From assembly GCF_016595155.1 (NCBI RefSeq), contig NZ_JAENGP010000002.1:1-64000 (forward strand): a stretch of DNA of 64,000 bases, in the 5' to 3' direction. This stretch comes from Advenella mandrilli. Lineage in GTDB: Bacteria > Pseudomonadota > Gammaproteobacteria > Burkholderiales > Burkholderiaceae_B. A model generated the notes under the pieces. The model was not told the origin of the DNA. It ran no database searches and saw only the letters and a list, made by a program, of their open reading frames with translations. A program made the translations under genes and the position numbers. This document shows positions 1 through 8,317 of this stretch, piece by piece. Each line of letters opens with the position of its first letter. Positions within the stretch are counted from its first letter, which is position 1.

Positions 1-156
1 CTGTTGCTGCCCATTGGGCATGAGTTCAAATCGGTAGGCTTGGAGACGTTGCATGGGTTTAGTATAATTGAAACAGAAAAGAGTGCAGGAAAATGGTGTC
101 CTTCGGACCCTGTGCTATCCATCCCCAACATGAATGATGGGGCTTTCCGCACTTAA
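1..156 (+). CDS. Possible 3' end of an unidentified ORF
   Basis: Frame 1 is open from the window edge to a TAA at 154-156, giving 51 residues that end in DGAFRT. I recognise no domain. A stretch this short could be open by chance, so this is only a candidate for the tail of a gene that starts outside the window. Confidence 0.2.
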   Translation: MLLPIGHEFKSVGLETLHGFSIIETEKSAGKWCPSDPVLSIPNMNDGAFRT

Positions 157-219
157 TGGTAAATGGCGAATACAACGGGGAGTTGATCTAAGGCGCGGCA
201 AACACTGCTCTTCAGAGAA

Positions 220-245
220 CGTCAAGTTTCATTGGAAACCTGACG
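220..245. other. Small hairpin downstream of ggt
   Basis: CGTCA-GTTTC pairs with GAAAC-TGACG around a three-base loop, with one mismatch in the stem. It lies about 35 bp beyond the ggt stop codon. There is no clear T-run on the ggt strand, so it may stabilise an mRNA end rather than be a strong intrinsic terminator. The rest of 157-279 shows nothing further. Confidence 0.3.
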
Positions 246-279
246 AGCTGAAACATAACGCGCAGTTAAACTGCCCCTC

Positions 280-2043
280 TTAATAACCAATCGTCACGCC
301 ATCCGGGTTACGCGGATCAGAATAACCGTACAGGACATCATCACGTACCTGGATGGTTTGCGTACGCCCCATGGAAGGCTTAAGGGCAATGTTATAGCCC
401 TTTTCCTTAAGCAAAGCCAGGGTATCGGGGCTAAAACCTTTTTCTATACGCAGTTCATCGGGCAGCCACTGATGGTGGAAACGGGGGGTTGACGCCGCCT
501 CAGCCGGGTTCATGCCAAAATCAATACTATTAAGAATGGTTTGCAGCACGGTGGTGATAATGCGTGCCCCACCGGGACTACCGGTTACCAGCCATGGCTT
601 GCCGTCTTTCAATACCAATGTGGGCGTCATGGAAGACAAAGGCCGTTTTGCCGGCTCAACCGCATTGGCATCACCCCCAATCAGGCCAAACGCATTGGGC
701 ACACCTGGTTTGGCAGAAAAGTCATCCATTTCATTATTCAGTAAAATACCGCTTTCACCAGCCACAATACCACTGCCAAAATTCAGGTTAAGCGTATAGG
801 TAACCGCAACCGCGTTACCGTTTTTATCTACCACTGAATAATGGGTGGTTTGGTCACTTTCATAAGTTTGCGGCTTGCCCGGCAAAATTTCTTTGGACGG
901 TGTGACCTTATCAGAAGAAATGGCATCGGCCAGACTGTTGGCATAGGCTTTTGAGGTCAGGCCTTTTTGCGGTACTTTGGCAAAATCCGGGTCGCCCAGA
1001 TATTCGGAGCGGTCGGCATAAGCCCGCTTCATGGTTTCAGCCACCAGAGTAATGGTTTTGGCGCTATTCAGCCCCATGGCATTCAGGTCATGACGCTCCA
1101 GCATATTCAGCATCTGGATCACATGAATCCCCCCCGAGCTGGGCGGCGGCATGGAAACCACTTCATACCCGCGATAACTGCCTTTCACCGGCTCGCGTTC
1201 CACCACCTTGTAATTGACCAGGTCCTCTTTAGTAATAAGGCCGTCATGTTTGCCCATTTCCGCTACAATCTGCTTGGCTATTTCCCCCTTGTAGAAAGCA
1301 TCACCGCCTTCTTTCGCAATTAAACGCATGGATTCGGCCAGGTCTTTTTGCACCAGTAAATCCCCCGCCTTCAAAGGCTCGCCATCTTTAAAGAAAACCG
1401 CCTTGGTGGTTTCCCACTTACCCAGACTTTCTTTAGTGGCTGCCAGGTTTTCTGCCAGTGAATTGCTAACGACATAACCATTTTCAGCCAGATCAATGGC
1501 TGGTTGAATAACCTGTTCCAAGGGCATGCTGCCCCATTTTTTCAGGGCATGTTCCATACCGGCCACCGTACCCGGCACCCCAACCGCCAGGTGGGTATAT
1601 AGCGAACGGCCGGCAGCCACGTCCCCCTTTTCGTCCAGATACATGTCACGGCTTGCCTTGGCCGGTGCCATTTCCCGGAAATCAAGAGCAATGGTTTGGC
1701 CACTATCCTTGTCATGCACCATCATGAAACCGCCACCGCCCAGGTTGCCGGCATTGGGCAGGGCAACCGCCAGCGCAAAGCCGATACCCACGGCCGCATC
1801 AACGGCATTGCCCCCTTTTTTAAGGATATCCAGCCCTATGACAGAAGCCAGATGCTGCTCGGTTGCCACCATCCCGTTATGCGCAATGACCGGATGGAAA
1901 ACATCCATATCATAGTCATACTGCACCTGGGGCGGTGCTACTGGAGCGGGCGTTTTGGCCTGTAACGGTGTAATAGAAACCCCTGCCAGTAATGCCAGGC
2001 CAAGGAATGTAACAACCCTACTTCGCTTGAATTGAATAGACAT
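280..2043 (-). CDS. ggt: Gamma-glutamyltransferase precursor
   Basis: Periplasmic glutathione hydrolase/transpeptidase, about 587 aa. It is made as a proenzyme that cuts itself into large and small subunits. The N-terminus is a Sec signal peptide (basic start, hydrophobic core, cleavage expected after LQA near residue 29). The self-cleavage and nucleophile region is visible as TTHYSVVDKNGNAVAVTY; the first Thr of the TTH pair is near residue 399. Further family signatures are the glycine-rich GNLGGGGF near the N-terminus and the PLSSMTPT and GSPGG segments in the small subunit. I chose the ATG at 2041-2043 because AGGAGGC sits just upstream and the signal peptide begins there. The frame is open upstream to 2172, but that extension is encoded by a 12-bp tandem repeat and looks non-coding. 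The likely role is recovery of cysteine and glutamate from glutathione. Confidence 0.95.
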   Translation of the reverse strand: MSIQFKRSRVVTFLGLALLAGVSITPLQAKTPAPVAPPQVQYDYDMDVFHPVIAHNGMVATEQHLASVIGLDILKKGGNAVDAAVGIGFALAVALPNAGNLGGGGFMMVHDKDSGQTIALDFREMAPAKASRDMYLDEKGDVAAGRSLYTHLAVGVPGTVAGMEHALKKWGSMPLEQVIQPAIDLAENGYVVSNSLAENLAATKESLGKWETTKAVFFKDGEPLKAGDLLVQKDLAESMRLIAKEGGDAFYKGEIAKQIVAEMGKHDGLITKEDLVNYKVVEREPVKGSYRGYEVVSMPPPSSGGIHVIQMLNMLERHDLNAMGLNSAKTITLVAETMKRAYADRSEYLGDPDFAKVPQKGLTSKAYANSLADAISSDKVTPSKEILPGKPQTYESDQTTHYSVVDKNGNAVAVTYTLNLNFGSGIVAGESGILLNNEMDDFSAKPGVPNAFGLIGGDANAVEPAKRPLSSMTPTLVLKDGKPWLVTGSPGGARIITTVLQTILNSIDFGMNPAEAASTPRFHHQWLPDELRIEKGFSPDTLALLKEKGYNIALKPSMGRTQTIQVRDDVLYGYSDPRNPDGVTIGY

Positions 2044-2104
2044 AATGCCTCCTTTGTGGGTGTTTTTTATATTTTTATTTGAACCCAAAACATACCACTT
2101 ATTT

Positions 2105-2140
2105 GGTTTTATGTCTGGTTTTATGTCTGGTTTTATGTGT
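2105..2140. repeat. 12-bp tandem repeat, three units
   Basis: Three consecutive copies of GGTTTTATGTCT, the last with one change (GT for CT at its end), lie 60-100 bp upstream of the ggt start, within its presumed 5' region. Copy number could vary by slippage. Confidence 0.8.
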
Positions 2141-2164
2141 GGAACAAAACCGGGGGCAATACGC

Positions 2165-2242
2165 ATTCCCACGCGGGGAGTGAACTGACCCCTAAAGTTG
2201 GACAGCTATTCAACTTATTGGGGTCAGTTCAGAGCATGGGAA
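2165..2242. repeat. Palindromic MITE-like element, copy 1
   Basis: A 12-bp perfect inverted repeat (TGAACTGACCCC at 2181-2192, complement at 2220-2231) encloses an inner AAGTTG/CAACTT repeat. It is flanked by TTCCC and GGGAA arms. The ends resemble terminal repeats of IS3-type elements, but there is no transposase between them. The reverse complement matches the copy near 11561-11640 closely. It lies between hslR and ggt, where the RNA hairpin could also end hslR transcription. Confidence 0.7.
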
Positions 2243-2268
2243 CGAGAAGGCTTAGAAGCGGGAGTCGC

Positions 2269-2673
2269 TCAATACCGTCGTTTTAAGTCATCCAGATAAC
2301 GCCTGTCCCGTTTGGTGGGGCGGCCATGCAAAATGGTATCGGCAGGTTCATTGGCCAGTTTTCTTCTTTCCTGCTCTGCCTCACGGGCCTGGATGCTTTC
2401 AGGGGTTTCTTCGTACAGCAATTGCGCCACCGGCGCCGGGCCGCGTACCGCACTTAAGGCCTTGATTTCCACCACCCGGTGCATGCGTTCCTGCCGAATG
2501 GTAATTTTGTCGCCCACCTTGACTTCCCGGGCAGGCTTGGTGCAAGACTGTTCATTCACATCAACCCTGCCCTTGCCAACCTCGGTGGCGGCAAGCGAAC
2601 GGGTTTTGTAGAAACGGGCGGCCCAAAGCCATTTATCAATACGCAGTTTTTCCAGCGGGTTCATTTTTAACAT
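2269..2673 (-). CDS. hslR: Ribosome-associated heat shock protein Hsp15 (S4 RNA-binding)
   Basis: Protein of 134 aa, matching the usual Hsp15 length of about 133. An S4 RNA-binding domain fills roughly residues 8-65 (start LRIDKWLWAARFYKTRS, then VNEQ and VKVGDKITI). A basic C-terminal tail follows (GRPTKRDRRYLDDLKRR). In the known family Hsp15 binds free 50S subunits that still carry nascent peptidyl-tRNA and helps recycle stalled ribosomes after heat stress. The start could be the ATG at 2673 or the one four codons in (MNPLEKLRIDKW). It stands alone, divergent from creA. Confidence 0.9.
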   Translation of the reverse strand: MLKMNPLEKLRIDKWLWAARFYKTRSLAATEVGKGRVDVNEQSCTKPAREVKVGDKITIRQERMHRVVEIKALSAVRGPAPVAQLLYEETPESIQAREAEQERRKLANEPADTILHGRPTKRDRRYLDDLKRRY

Positions 2674-2736
2674 TACAATAATAAGGATCTGATCATCATA
2701 TTATAGCGATCAGCAACTACCCAAAAGATACTCACC

Positions 2737-3228
2737 ATGAAAAAAATACTTCTGGCTACTCTTGCCCTATCAGGCCTTTTCTTTCAGCCTGCCGTGAATG
2801 CAGCAGAAGTGGGCTGCGTCAGCACTACCTGGCGCGTTGTGAATAACGACAAAGTCTGTGTGCAATCTTTCAATGACCCGGATATTGAAGGTGTGGTGTG
2901 CCACCTGTCACACGCCCAGACCGGTGGTATCTCAGGCGCACTGGGCCTGGCCGAAAACCCCTCCCGCTTTGCCATCTCCTGCCGCCAGGTCGGCCCCATC
3001 AAAGCGGCAAAAGCCATCCCCGATAAAAAAGAAAATATTTTCACCCAGCGCATGAGCCTGTTATTCAAAGACCTGAATGTGACCCGCCTGCTGGATAAAC
3101 CCAACAAAACGCTGGTTTACCTGGTGGTGAGTGAACGAGTGATTGAAGGTTCACCCTACAACAGCATATCAGGCGTTCCGCTTATGCCCTGGGGCGATAA
3201 AATGCCCGAAGTCACTTTTAAAAAATAG
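2737..3228 (+). CDS. creA: CreA family periplasmic protein
   Basis: Protein of 163 aa with a clear Sec signal peptide (MKKILLATLALSGLFF, cleavage expected after VNA at 22). The mature part has the CreA pattern: CVSTTWR, then FNDPDIEGVVCH, TGGISGALGLAE and ISCRQVGPI. The spaced cysteines may form disulfides. The molecular role of CreA is not established, although the family is widespread in proteobacteria. A hairpin with a short T-rich tail follows the stop at 3264, so it is probably a single-gene unit. Confidence 0.88.
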   Translation: MKKILLATLALSGLFFQPAVNAAEVGCVSTTWRVVNNDKVCVQSFNDPDIEGVVCHLSHAQTGGISGALGLAENPSRFAISCRQVGPIKAAKAIPDKKENIFTQRMSLLFKDLNVTRLLDKPNKTLVYLVVSERVIEGSPYNSISGVPLMPWGDKMPEVTFKK

Positions 3229-3263
3229 TTGTCCACGCCCGTTATAAGCCGGTTTTACCTTCT

Positions 3264-3298
3264 CCGCCCTTGCCACAGGGGCGGATTAACTTTTTATG
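3264..3298 (+). terminator. Intrinsic terminator after creA
   Basis: The stem CCGCCC (3264-3269) pairs with GGGCGG (3279-3284), followed by ATTAACTTTTTA. It lies 35 bp past the creA stop and just before the ATG chosen for the next gene, so it supports the later start of that gene. Confidence 0.65.
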
Positions 3299-3305
3299 CA
3301 AAGCC

Positions 3306-4148
3306 ATGCCCATCTCTATCCTGAACAGGATCAATCTTGATGCCCCCTACTGGTCCCCCTGGAAAACCCGTTTCCCTGCCCCGCAGAAAACCGTACCCAG
3401 TGTTCACGCATTCCTGAACGACCATCGCCCTGCCCTCCTACCGGTTAACTTCGTCCCACAGGAAACCCTGCCCGATGGCATGGCCTATGAAACCTATATT
3501 TATGAAACCGGCAGTGTGCCCACCCGTGATGGCCTGCATGATTATTTCAATGCCCTGTGCTGGTTTACCTTCCCGAACACCAAAATCCGCCTTAACCGGT
3601 TACAGGCGGCGCAAATAAAACAAGCAGGTGTGGGTGATACCAGGGGAAAAACAAGGGATGCCATTACGATTATTGATGAAAACGGCTTCTTCATCCAATG
3701 CCCGGACGAACTTTGGCAGGCCCTGCAAGCCAAACAGTGGCAAACCGCCTTCCAGGCCTTACGCCCCCTGTGGCGCCAAACCCGGGTTATCGCCTTCGGC
3801 CATGCCCTGCTGGAAAAGCTGGTGAACCCTTACAAAGCCATTACCGCCCATGCCATCCGCATACCCAATTCCATTGCGCCAGGCAGCCAAAAGACTGGCC
3901 CGGATGAGCTGGCAGCCAACGTGACCGCTAAAGACAAAACCGATCCCGACACGCCTGAGATATTTTCAGAAGCGGCCATCCAGCAAGTAGACGATTATCT
4001 GGCCAGGTTCCTGACAGAACAAAGCCTGCAAACCAAGCCTTTTATCCCGCTGCAAATTTTTGGTATTCCGGGCTGGCATGAAGAGCAGGCACAAGTCAGT
4101 TTTTACAATGACAACAAGGTTTTCAGGACACCAAAAAGGCCTGATTAA
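3306..4148 (+). CDS. DUF3025 domain-containing protein
   Basis: Protein of 280 aa. It has the features I associate with DUF3025: a FNALCWFTFPNTK motif in the first third, RDAITIIDENG in the middle, and FGHALLEKLVNPYKAITAH towards the end. No signal peptide or membrane segment is visible, so it is probably cytoplasmic. The function is unknown. The frame is open from a TTG at 3270, but that codon lies inside the creA terminator, so the ATG at 3306 is preferred. The last codons form the left arm of a long hairpin (4138-4213). Confidence 0.8.
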   Translation: MPISILNRINLDAPYWSPWKTRFPAPQKTVPSVHAFLNDHRPALLPVNFVPQETLPDGMAYETYIYETGSVPTRDGLHDYFNALCWFTFPNTKIRLNRLQAAQIKQAGVGDTRGKTRDAITIIDENGFFIQCPDELWQALQAKQWQTAFQALRPLWRQTRVIAFGHALLEKLVNPYKAITAHAIRIPNSIAPGSQKTGPDELAANVTAKDKTDPDTPEIFSEAAIQQVDDYLARFLTEQSLQTKPFIPLQIFGIPGWHEEQAQVSFYNDNKVFRTPKRPD

Positions 4149-4213
4149 GGCTACCAGTGCAGCGACTTCGGCCCGAAGGGGCCTCGGAGCAAACTGGTAG
4201 CCTTAATCAGGCC
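4138..4213. repeat. Long hairpin with conserved 34-nt core, copy 1
   Basis: Two perfectly complementary 21-nt arms (4138-4158 and 4193-4213) enclose a 34-nt segment starting GCAGCGACTTCGG and ending GCAA. The left arm includes the stop codon of the DUF3025 gene. The same core (30 of 34 bases) is found at 15141-15174 between perfect arms of unrelated sequence. The hairpin sits between two convergent genes and may stop transcription from both sides, although no T-run follows. Confidence 0.9.
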
Positions 4214-4251
4214 CGGATACGTATAACCTTGCAAAAAAACGGCAAGCTTAC

Positions 4252-5079
4252 CTAAATCACCCCAAACGCGGTCAGCGACTTATACAACATATACGCACTA
4301 ATCGAAAACAGTAAACAAGCAAAAATCCGCTTCAGCCTGTCAACCGGCCAGCTATGCGCACACTTTGCCCCTACCGGCGCCAGCAACACACTCATGGTAA
4401 TTAACACCAGCAAGCCCGGCCAATACACATAACCCAACATCCCATCCTGGATACCCACTGTTTCTATCCCCGAGCTGATATACCCGATACTATTGCCAAC
4501 CGCTATCGGAAACCCCAACGCCGCCGATGTTGCCACCGCATTGCGAATAGACACATTACACCAGACCATAAACGGCACCGACAAAAAACCACCACCGGCC
4601 CCCACCAGACCCGAAATAAAACCAATCCCGGCACCCACGGCCGTACGGCCAGCTATCCCCGGCAACTGGCGTGAAGGCTTGGGTTTTTTATTACGCAACA
4701 TATTCATGGCGGAATAACCCACAAAAACCGCAAAAAACAAAGCCAGCCAGGCCGTATTAATAAACCTGAAAGCCACACCACCGGCCAGCAATCCACCCAG
4801 GATAATGCCAGGCACCAGTGAATAAACCACCGACCACATCACAGCGCCTTTTTTATGATGGGCACGCATGCTGGACAGCGACGTAAATACAATCATGCCC
4901 ATGGAAGTGGCAATCGCAGCGTGCACAACCAGATCAGCGGGCATCTTCTGCCATGCAAACAGCATCGTCAGAAACGGCACCAGCACCATTCCCCCGCCCA
5001 CTCCCAGCAAACCGGCCATAAAACCACCAAATGTGCCCAATGCCAACAGGGCCAGAATCATTGTTATTGTTAAGGTCAT
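4252..5079 (-). CDS. TSUP family (TauE/SafE) membrane transporter
   Basis: Protein of 275 aa, about eight hydrophobic segments. Two homologous halves each start with the family motif: GFMAGLLGVGGGMVLVPFL near residue 19 and GFISGLVGAGGGFLSVPFM near residue 153. These repeated GxGGG motifs are diagnostic of TauE/SafE (TSUP) permeases, which export sulfite, sulfoacetate or related anions. The substrate cannot be told from sequence, and no sulfur-metabolism gene lies next to it. It is convergent with the DUF3025 gene across the 4138-4213 hairpin. Confidence 0.88.
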   Translation of the reverse strand: MTLTITMILALLALGTFGGFMAGLLGVGGGMVLVPFLTMLFAWQKMPADLVVHAAIATSMGMIVFTSLSSMRAHHKKGAVMWSVVYSLVPGIILGGLLAGGVAFRFINTAWLALFFAVFVGYSAMNMLRNKKPKPSRQLPGIAGRTAVGAGIGFISGLVGAGGGFLSVPFMVWCNVSIRNAVATSAALGFPIAVGNSIGYISSGIETVGIQDGMLGYVYWPGLLVLITMSVLLAPVGAKCAHSWPVDRLKRIFACLLFSISAYMLYKSLTAFGVI

Positions 5080-5242
5080 AATTGCTACTTTAAGTTACCT
5101 GATAAAAATTTCATAAAACTATTGCTCTACCCAAACACATTTGGGCATCCAGTTTACCGCAGATGGCGCAGGCCGCAATCTGATACACTGTGATTTTTCT
5201 GGATTTCATTCCCGTTTGCTTTTTCTTTTGCAGCCTTACACC

Positions 5243-5896
5243 ATGACCATCTCTTCAGAATCCGGCCAGCCAGCAGTTACTCCTTTTTCCACCCCCATCC
5301 ACCCAGTCCAGCTTGAAGGCTTTGGGGTTATTCTTCAACCCATGCGCCTTGCTCATGCCGAAGGCCTGAAAAATGCCGCCAGTGACGGTGAGCTCTGGAA
5401 CCTGGTGTATACCTCGGCGCCCGAACCGGGCCAGGAAACGGCCTATATTGAAACCGCCCTGAAAGGCCAGCAGGACGGTCACATGCTACCGTTTACCGTG
5501 CTTGACGCCAAAACCAAAAAAGTCATCGGCACCACCCGTTATCACGATATAGTCACGGACATTGCCCGGCTTGAAATTGGCTATACCTGGTATGCCAAAT
5601 CCTGGCAGCGCACCCATGTGAATACCGCCTGCAAATACCTGTTGCTATTTTATGCTTTCCAAAGCCTGCAGGCCAATGTCGTGGGCTGGCGTACCGACAT
5701 CATCAACCAGACTTCACAAAAAGCCATCGAAAGGCTGGGTGCCAAAAAAGACGGCGTATTGCGTGGCCATGCAAAGCGTCGCGACGGTTCTATCAGGGAT
5801 ACGGTCATGTACAGCGTCACCCGTGAAGAATGGCCGGCCATTAAAAAGTCACTGCAAGAAAAACTGGCCGCCTTCAATAAAAACACCCCGGTTTAA
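5243..5896 (+). CDS. GNAT family N-acetyltransferase (RimJ/RimL-like)
   Basis: Protein of 217 aa. It follows the RimL-type acetyltransferase layout: an N-terminal strand with LQPMRLAHAEGL, then VIGTTRYHDI and LEIGYTWYAKSWQRTHVNT, where the acetyl-CoA loop normally lies, and a C-terminal segment NQTSQKAIERLGAKKDGVLRGH that is typical of the subgroup. Family members acetylate protein N-termini or small amines; the substrate is unknown here. I take the ATG at 5243 as the start because the upstream extension to 5141 does not resemble the family. Confidence 0.82.
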   Translation: MTISSESGQPAVTPFSTPIHPVQLEGFGVILQPMRLAHAEGLKNAASDGELWNLVYTSAPEPGQETAYIETALKGQQDGHMLPFTVLDAKTKKVIGTTRYHDIVTDIARLEIGYTWYAKSWQRTHVNTACKYLLLFYAFQSLQANVVGWRTDIINQTSQKAIERLGAKKDGVLRGHAKRRDGSIRDTVMYSVTREEWPAIKKSLQEKLAAFNKNTPV

Positions 5897-5963
5897 GCCA
5901 TTTAACGGCCTTATGCCTGTTTGCCATACTTAAACAGGCATAAGGCCTCAAAAGGTGCCCTTC

Positions 5964-6881
5964 TTGAAAGACCTGCTACTGTCGTTATTGCCGATTTGCC
6001 TGTATCTGGTTCTTGGTCTGATAATTGGCAAAATACTGCCTGCCACCCAGTCGGCCCGTTTGGCCCGGCTGGTGACGCCGTTTGTCTGGCTGCTGCTGTT
6101 TGCCATTGGCTATAAATTTGGTCTGCAACTGGAAAACCTGCAAAATGTCACGCAAATTTTAGGCATTGCCCTGGCCTACGCCCTGGGTACCACGGTTTTT
6201 TCTTTTATTGGCTTGTGGATGCTCTTCCCAAAAGGCCCCAAAACCACTGCCGAAGCCACCTCGGATTTTGGCATTTGGCATGTGATTTGGGAGTGTGGCA
6301 TTGCCTTTGCCTTTATATTGGCGGGTATTGGCCTGGCCAAGCTGTTACTAATGGCCCAATTAAATACCGAACTGCTGCCTTCGGTTGAAACTTTCCTGTA
6401 TATATTGCTGGTATTGATTGGCATCGACCTGATCAACGCCCCCATTTCCCTCAAGTTCCTGCAGTTCAGGACCATTGCCACGCCCGTCGTGGTTATTCTG
6501 TTTTCACTGTTTGGCGGGGCTGTCGTTGCCTGGTTAATGGGCATGGATATCCGCAATGGCCTGGTCATGTCTGCCGGCTTCGGCTGGTTTTCGCTATCTG
6601 GCGTGATGGTTACGGCCCGTCTGGGCGAATTCTACGGTGCCACTTCCCTTATGACCGACCTGTTCCGAGAGTTGCTGTCTATTGTGGTGCTGTTTTTTCT
6701 GGGTGCCCGCCATCCGGTACCTGCCATTGGCACAGCCGGTGCTACGGCTCTGGATACCACCCTGCCCATTATCAAGAAAATGTCGGGCAACCATTACATT
6801 GCCACCGCCATTTTCAGCGGGGCGTTCCTTAGCCTTGTGGCCCCCTTCCTGCTGGCCTGGCTGCTGGCAATGTTCAATTAA
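5964..6881 (+). CDS. lysO: LysO-family lysine exporter
   Basis: About 305 aa, strongly hydrophobic, eight or more membrane segments. It matches E. coli LysO (YbjE, DUF340) in two blocks: SAGFGWFSLSGVMVTARLG with LFRELLSIV, and GTAGATALDTTLPI followed by a C-terminal helix. LysO exports L-lysine and the toxic analogue thialysine. The TTG at 5964 has AAAGG eight bases upstream; a GTG at 5955 is possible but would overlap that ribosome site. It is 17 bp from eamA, and the two probably form an amino-acid export operon. Confidence 0.82.
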   Translation: MKDLLLSLLPICLYLVLGLIIGKILPATQSARLARLVTPFVWLLLFAIGYKFGLQLENLQNVTQILGIALAYALGTTVFSFIGLWMLFPKGPKTTAEATSDFGIWHVIWECGIAFAFILAGIGLAKLLLMAQLNTELLPSVETFLYILLVLIGIDLINAPISLKFLQFRTIATPVVVILFSLFGGAVVAWLMGMDIRNGLVMSAGFGWFSLSGVMVTARLGEFYGATSLMTDLFRELLSIVVLFFLGARHPVPAIGTAGATALDTTLPIIKKMSGNHYIATAIFSGAFLSLVAPFLLAWLLAMFN

Positions 6882-6898
6882 TCTTTCAGGAACCCATT

Positions 6899-7783
6899 AT
6901 GCCGTTGACCGACTGGTTATTCGCCCTCCTTGTCATTGTGGTATGGGGTATCAATTTCATTGCGATTAAATTCGGCCTGGTTGATTTTCCACCTTTGTTG
7001 CTGGGCGCACTGCGTTTCATGGCGGTTGTCTTCCCGGCCATTTTCTTTATCAAGCGCCCCAACATTTCCTTCAAGCTGCTGCTGGTTTATGGGCTCACCA
7101 TCAGTTTCGGGCAGTTTGCCTTCCTGTTTACCTCGCTGGCGGTTGGTATGCCAGCCGGGCTGGCTTCCCTGCTTTTGCAGGTACAGGCTTTTTTCACGGT
7201 CTTGCTGGCCGCCCTGGTGCAGCATGAAAAAATCCGGCCCCATAACCTGCTGGCGATTGCCATTTCCCTGCTTGGCCTTTTTATTATTAACACCAATGCC
7301 AGTGCCGGCCCCCCCATTCCCCTTCTGGGACTGGTGTTTATCTTTCTGGCCGCCTTTAGCTGGTCCACTGGCAATATTGTTATCAAGCAGGCCAAAAATG
7401 TAAACATGCTAAGCCTGGTGGTCTGGGGTGGTACCATTCCCATTATTCCGTTCCTGCTTTGTTCATGGATTTTTGAAGGTGGCGACCTTATGGTGGCCAG
7501 CCTGCAATCGGCCACCTTTACCGGTATTGCCGCTATTATGTACCTGGCTTATGGTGCAACGCTGGTGGGTTACGTATTGTGGGGACGCCTGCTTAGTAAG
7601 CACCCGGTGGGCCTTATCGCCCCCCTAACCCTACTGGTGCCGGTAATTGGCCTGCTGTCTGCCACATGGATCCTGAATGAACAGCTGTCTGTCCTGCAAT
7701 GGCTGGGGGGTGCGGTGGTTATGCTGGGCCTGATTGTAAACATCTTTGGCCCCAGGCTACGTAAATTAATTACCTCCCATTAA
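6899..7783 (+). CDS. eamA: EamA family (DMT) transporter, O-acetylserine/cysteine exporter-like
   Basis: Protein of 294 aa with ten predicted membrane helices arranged as two EamA halves. It matches E. coli EamA (YdeD) closely in several stretches: LLVIVVWGINFIAIKFGL at the start, LRFMAVVFPAIFFIKRP, YGLTISFGQFAFLF, GMPAGLASLLLQ, and LLVPVIGL near the end. EamA exports cysteine-pathway metabolites such as O-acetylserine. AGGAA lies upstream of the ATG. It directly follows lysO in the same direction. No strong terminator is seen after it, only a weak hairpin with a T-run near 7796-7815. Confidence 0.85.
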   Translation: MPLTDWLFALLVIVVWGINFIAIKFGLVDFPPLLLGALRFMAVVFPAIFFIKRPNISFKLLLVYGLTISFGQFAFLFTSLAVGMPAGLASLLLQVQAFFTVLLAALVQHEKIRPHNLLAIAISLLGLFIINTNASAGPPIPLLGLVFIFLAAFSWSTGNIVIKQAKNVNMLSLVVWGGTIPIIPFLLCSWIFEGGDLMVASLQSATFTGIAAIMYLAYGATLVGYVLWGRLLSKHPVGLIAPLTLLVPVIGLLSATWILNEQLSVLQWLGGAVVMLGLIVNIFGPRLRKLITSH

Positions 7784-8014
7784 ATCCCAAAAAACACTTT
7801 TTAGTGCACCACCAAATTAAAATACAGATATATTCTGCTCACGCAAAATACATTTACAATCAAAACTGAACAATTTTTTACCTTGCAGACAAAGATATAA
7901 ACAGAAATTACCCTTACACTTGTAAGCGCACATTCGGAAACATTTCCGGCCTTGCTTACAGGTAAACAAGCCTTATATTAAGCATGAAGGCCTCATCCAC
8001 TCGGAGCGTCATAA

Positions 8015-8263
8015 ATGGATATTATCTGGGAAATAATCATTGGTTTTCTGGTTGGTCTGGTGGCCCGTGCCCTTATGCCCGGCTCCCAGTCGTTGGGATT
8101 AATCATGACGACCCTACTGGGTGTGGTTGGCTCATTGGTTGCCACCCATTTGGGTGTCGCAGTCGGTTTTTATGAGGCCGGCAGCAGCGCACGCTTTATT
8201 GGCTCGGTCGTTGGCGCCATGATTGTCCTGTTTGTTTACGGTTTAATCGCCAAAAAGAAATAG
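8015..8263 (+). CDS. GlsB/YeaQ/YmgE family stress-response membrane protein
   Basis: A small protein of 82 aa with three hydrophobic segments. It has the family pattern: an N-terminal helix with IIIGFLVGLVARALMPG, a middle GLIMTTLLGVVGSLVA, and a C-terminal GSVVGAMIVLFVYGLI. These transglycosylase-associated proteins are induced by stress in several bacteria, but their activity is not proven. A 230-bp AT-rich region precedes it and probably holds its promoter. Confidence 0.85.
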   Translation: MDIIWEIIIGFLVGLVARALMPGSQSLGLIMTTLLGVVGSLVATHLGVAVGFYEAGSSARFIGSVVGAMIVLFVYGLIAKKK

Positions 8264-8317
8264 CTGCACGCTTGGTCAATTGCATGCCATAACACCCGCA
8301 ATTTTTAAGGAAAAACA

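Noticed and set aside
2044-2172. N-terminal extension of the ggt reading frame rich in IKPD units
   Set aside because: It is the translation of the 12-bp tandem repeat and lies before a strong ribosome site and a proper signal peptide, so it is not taken as coding.
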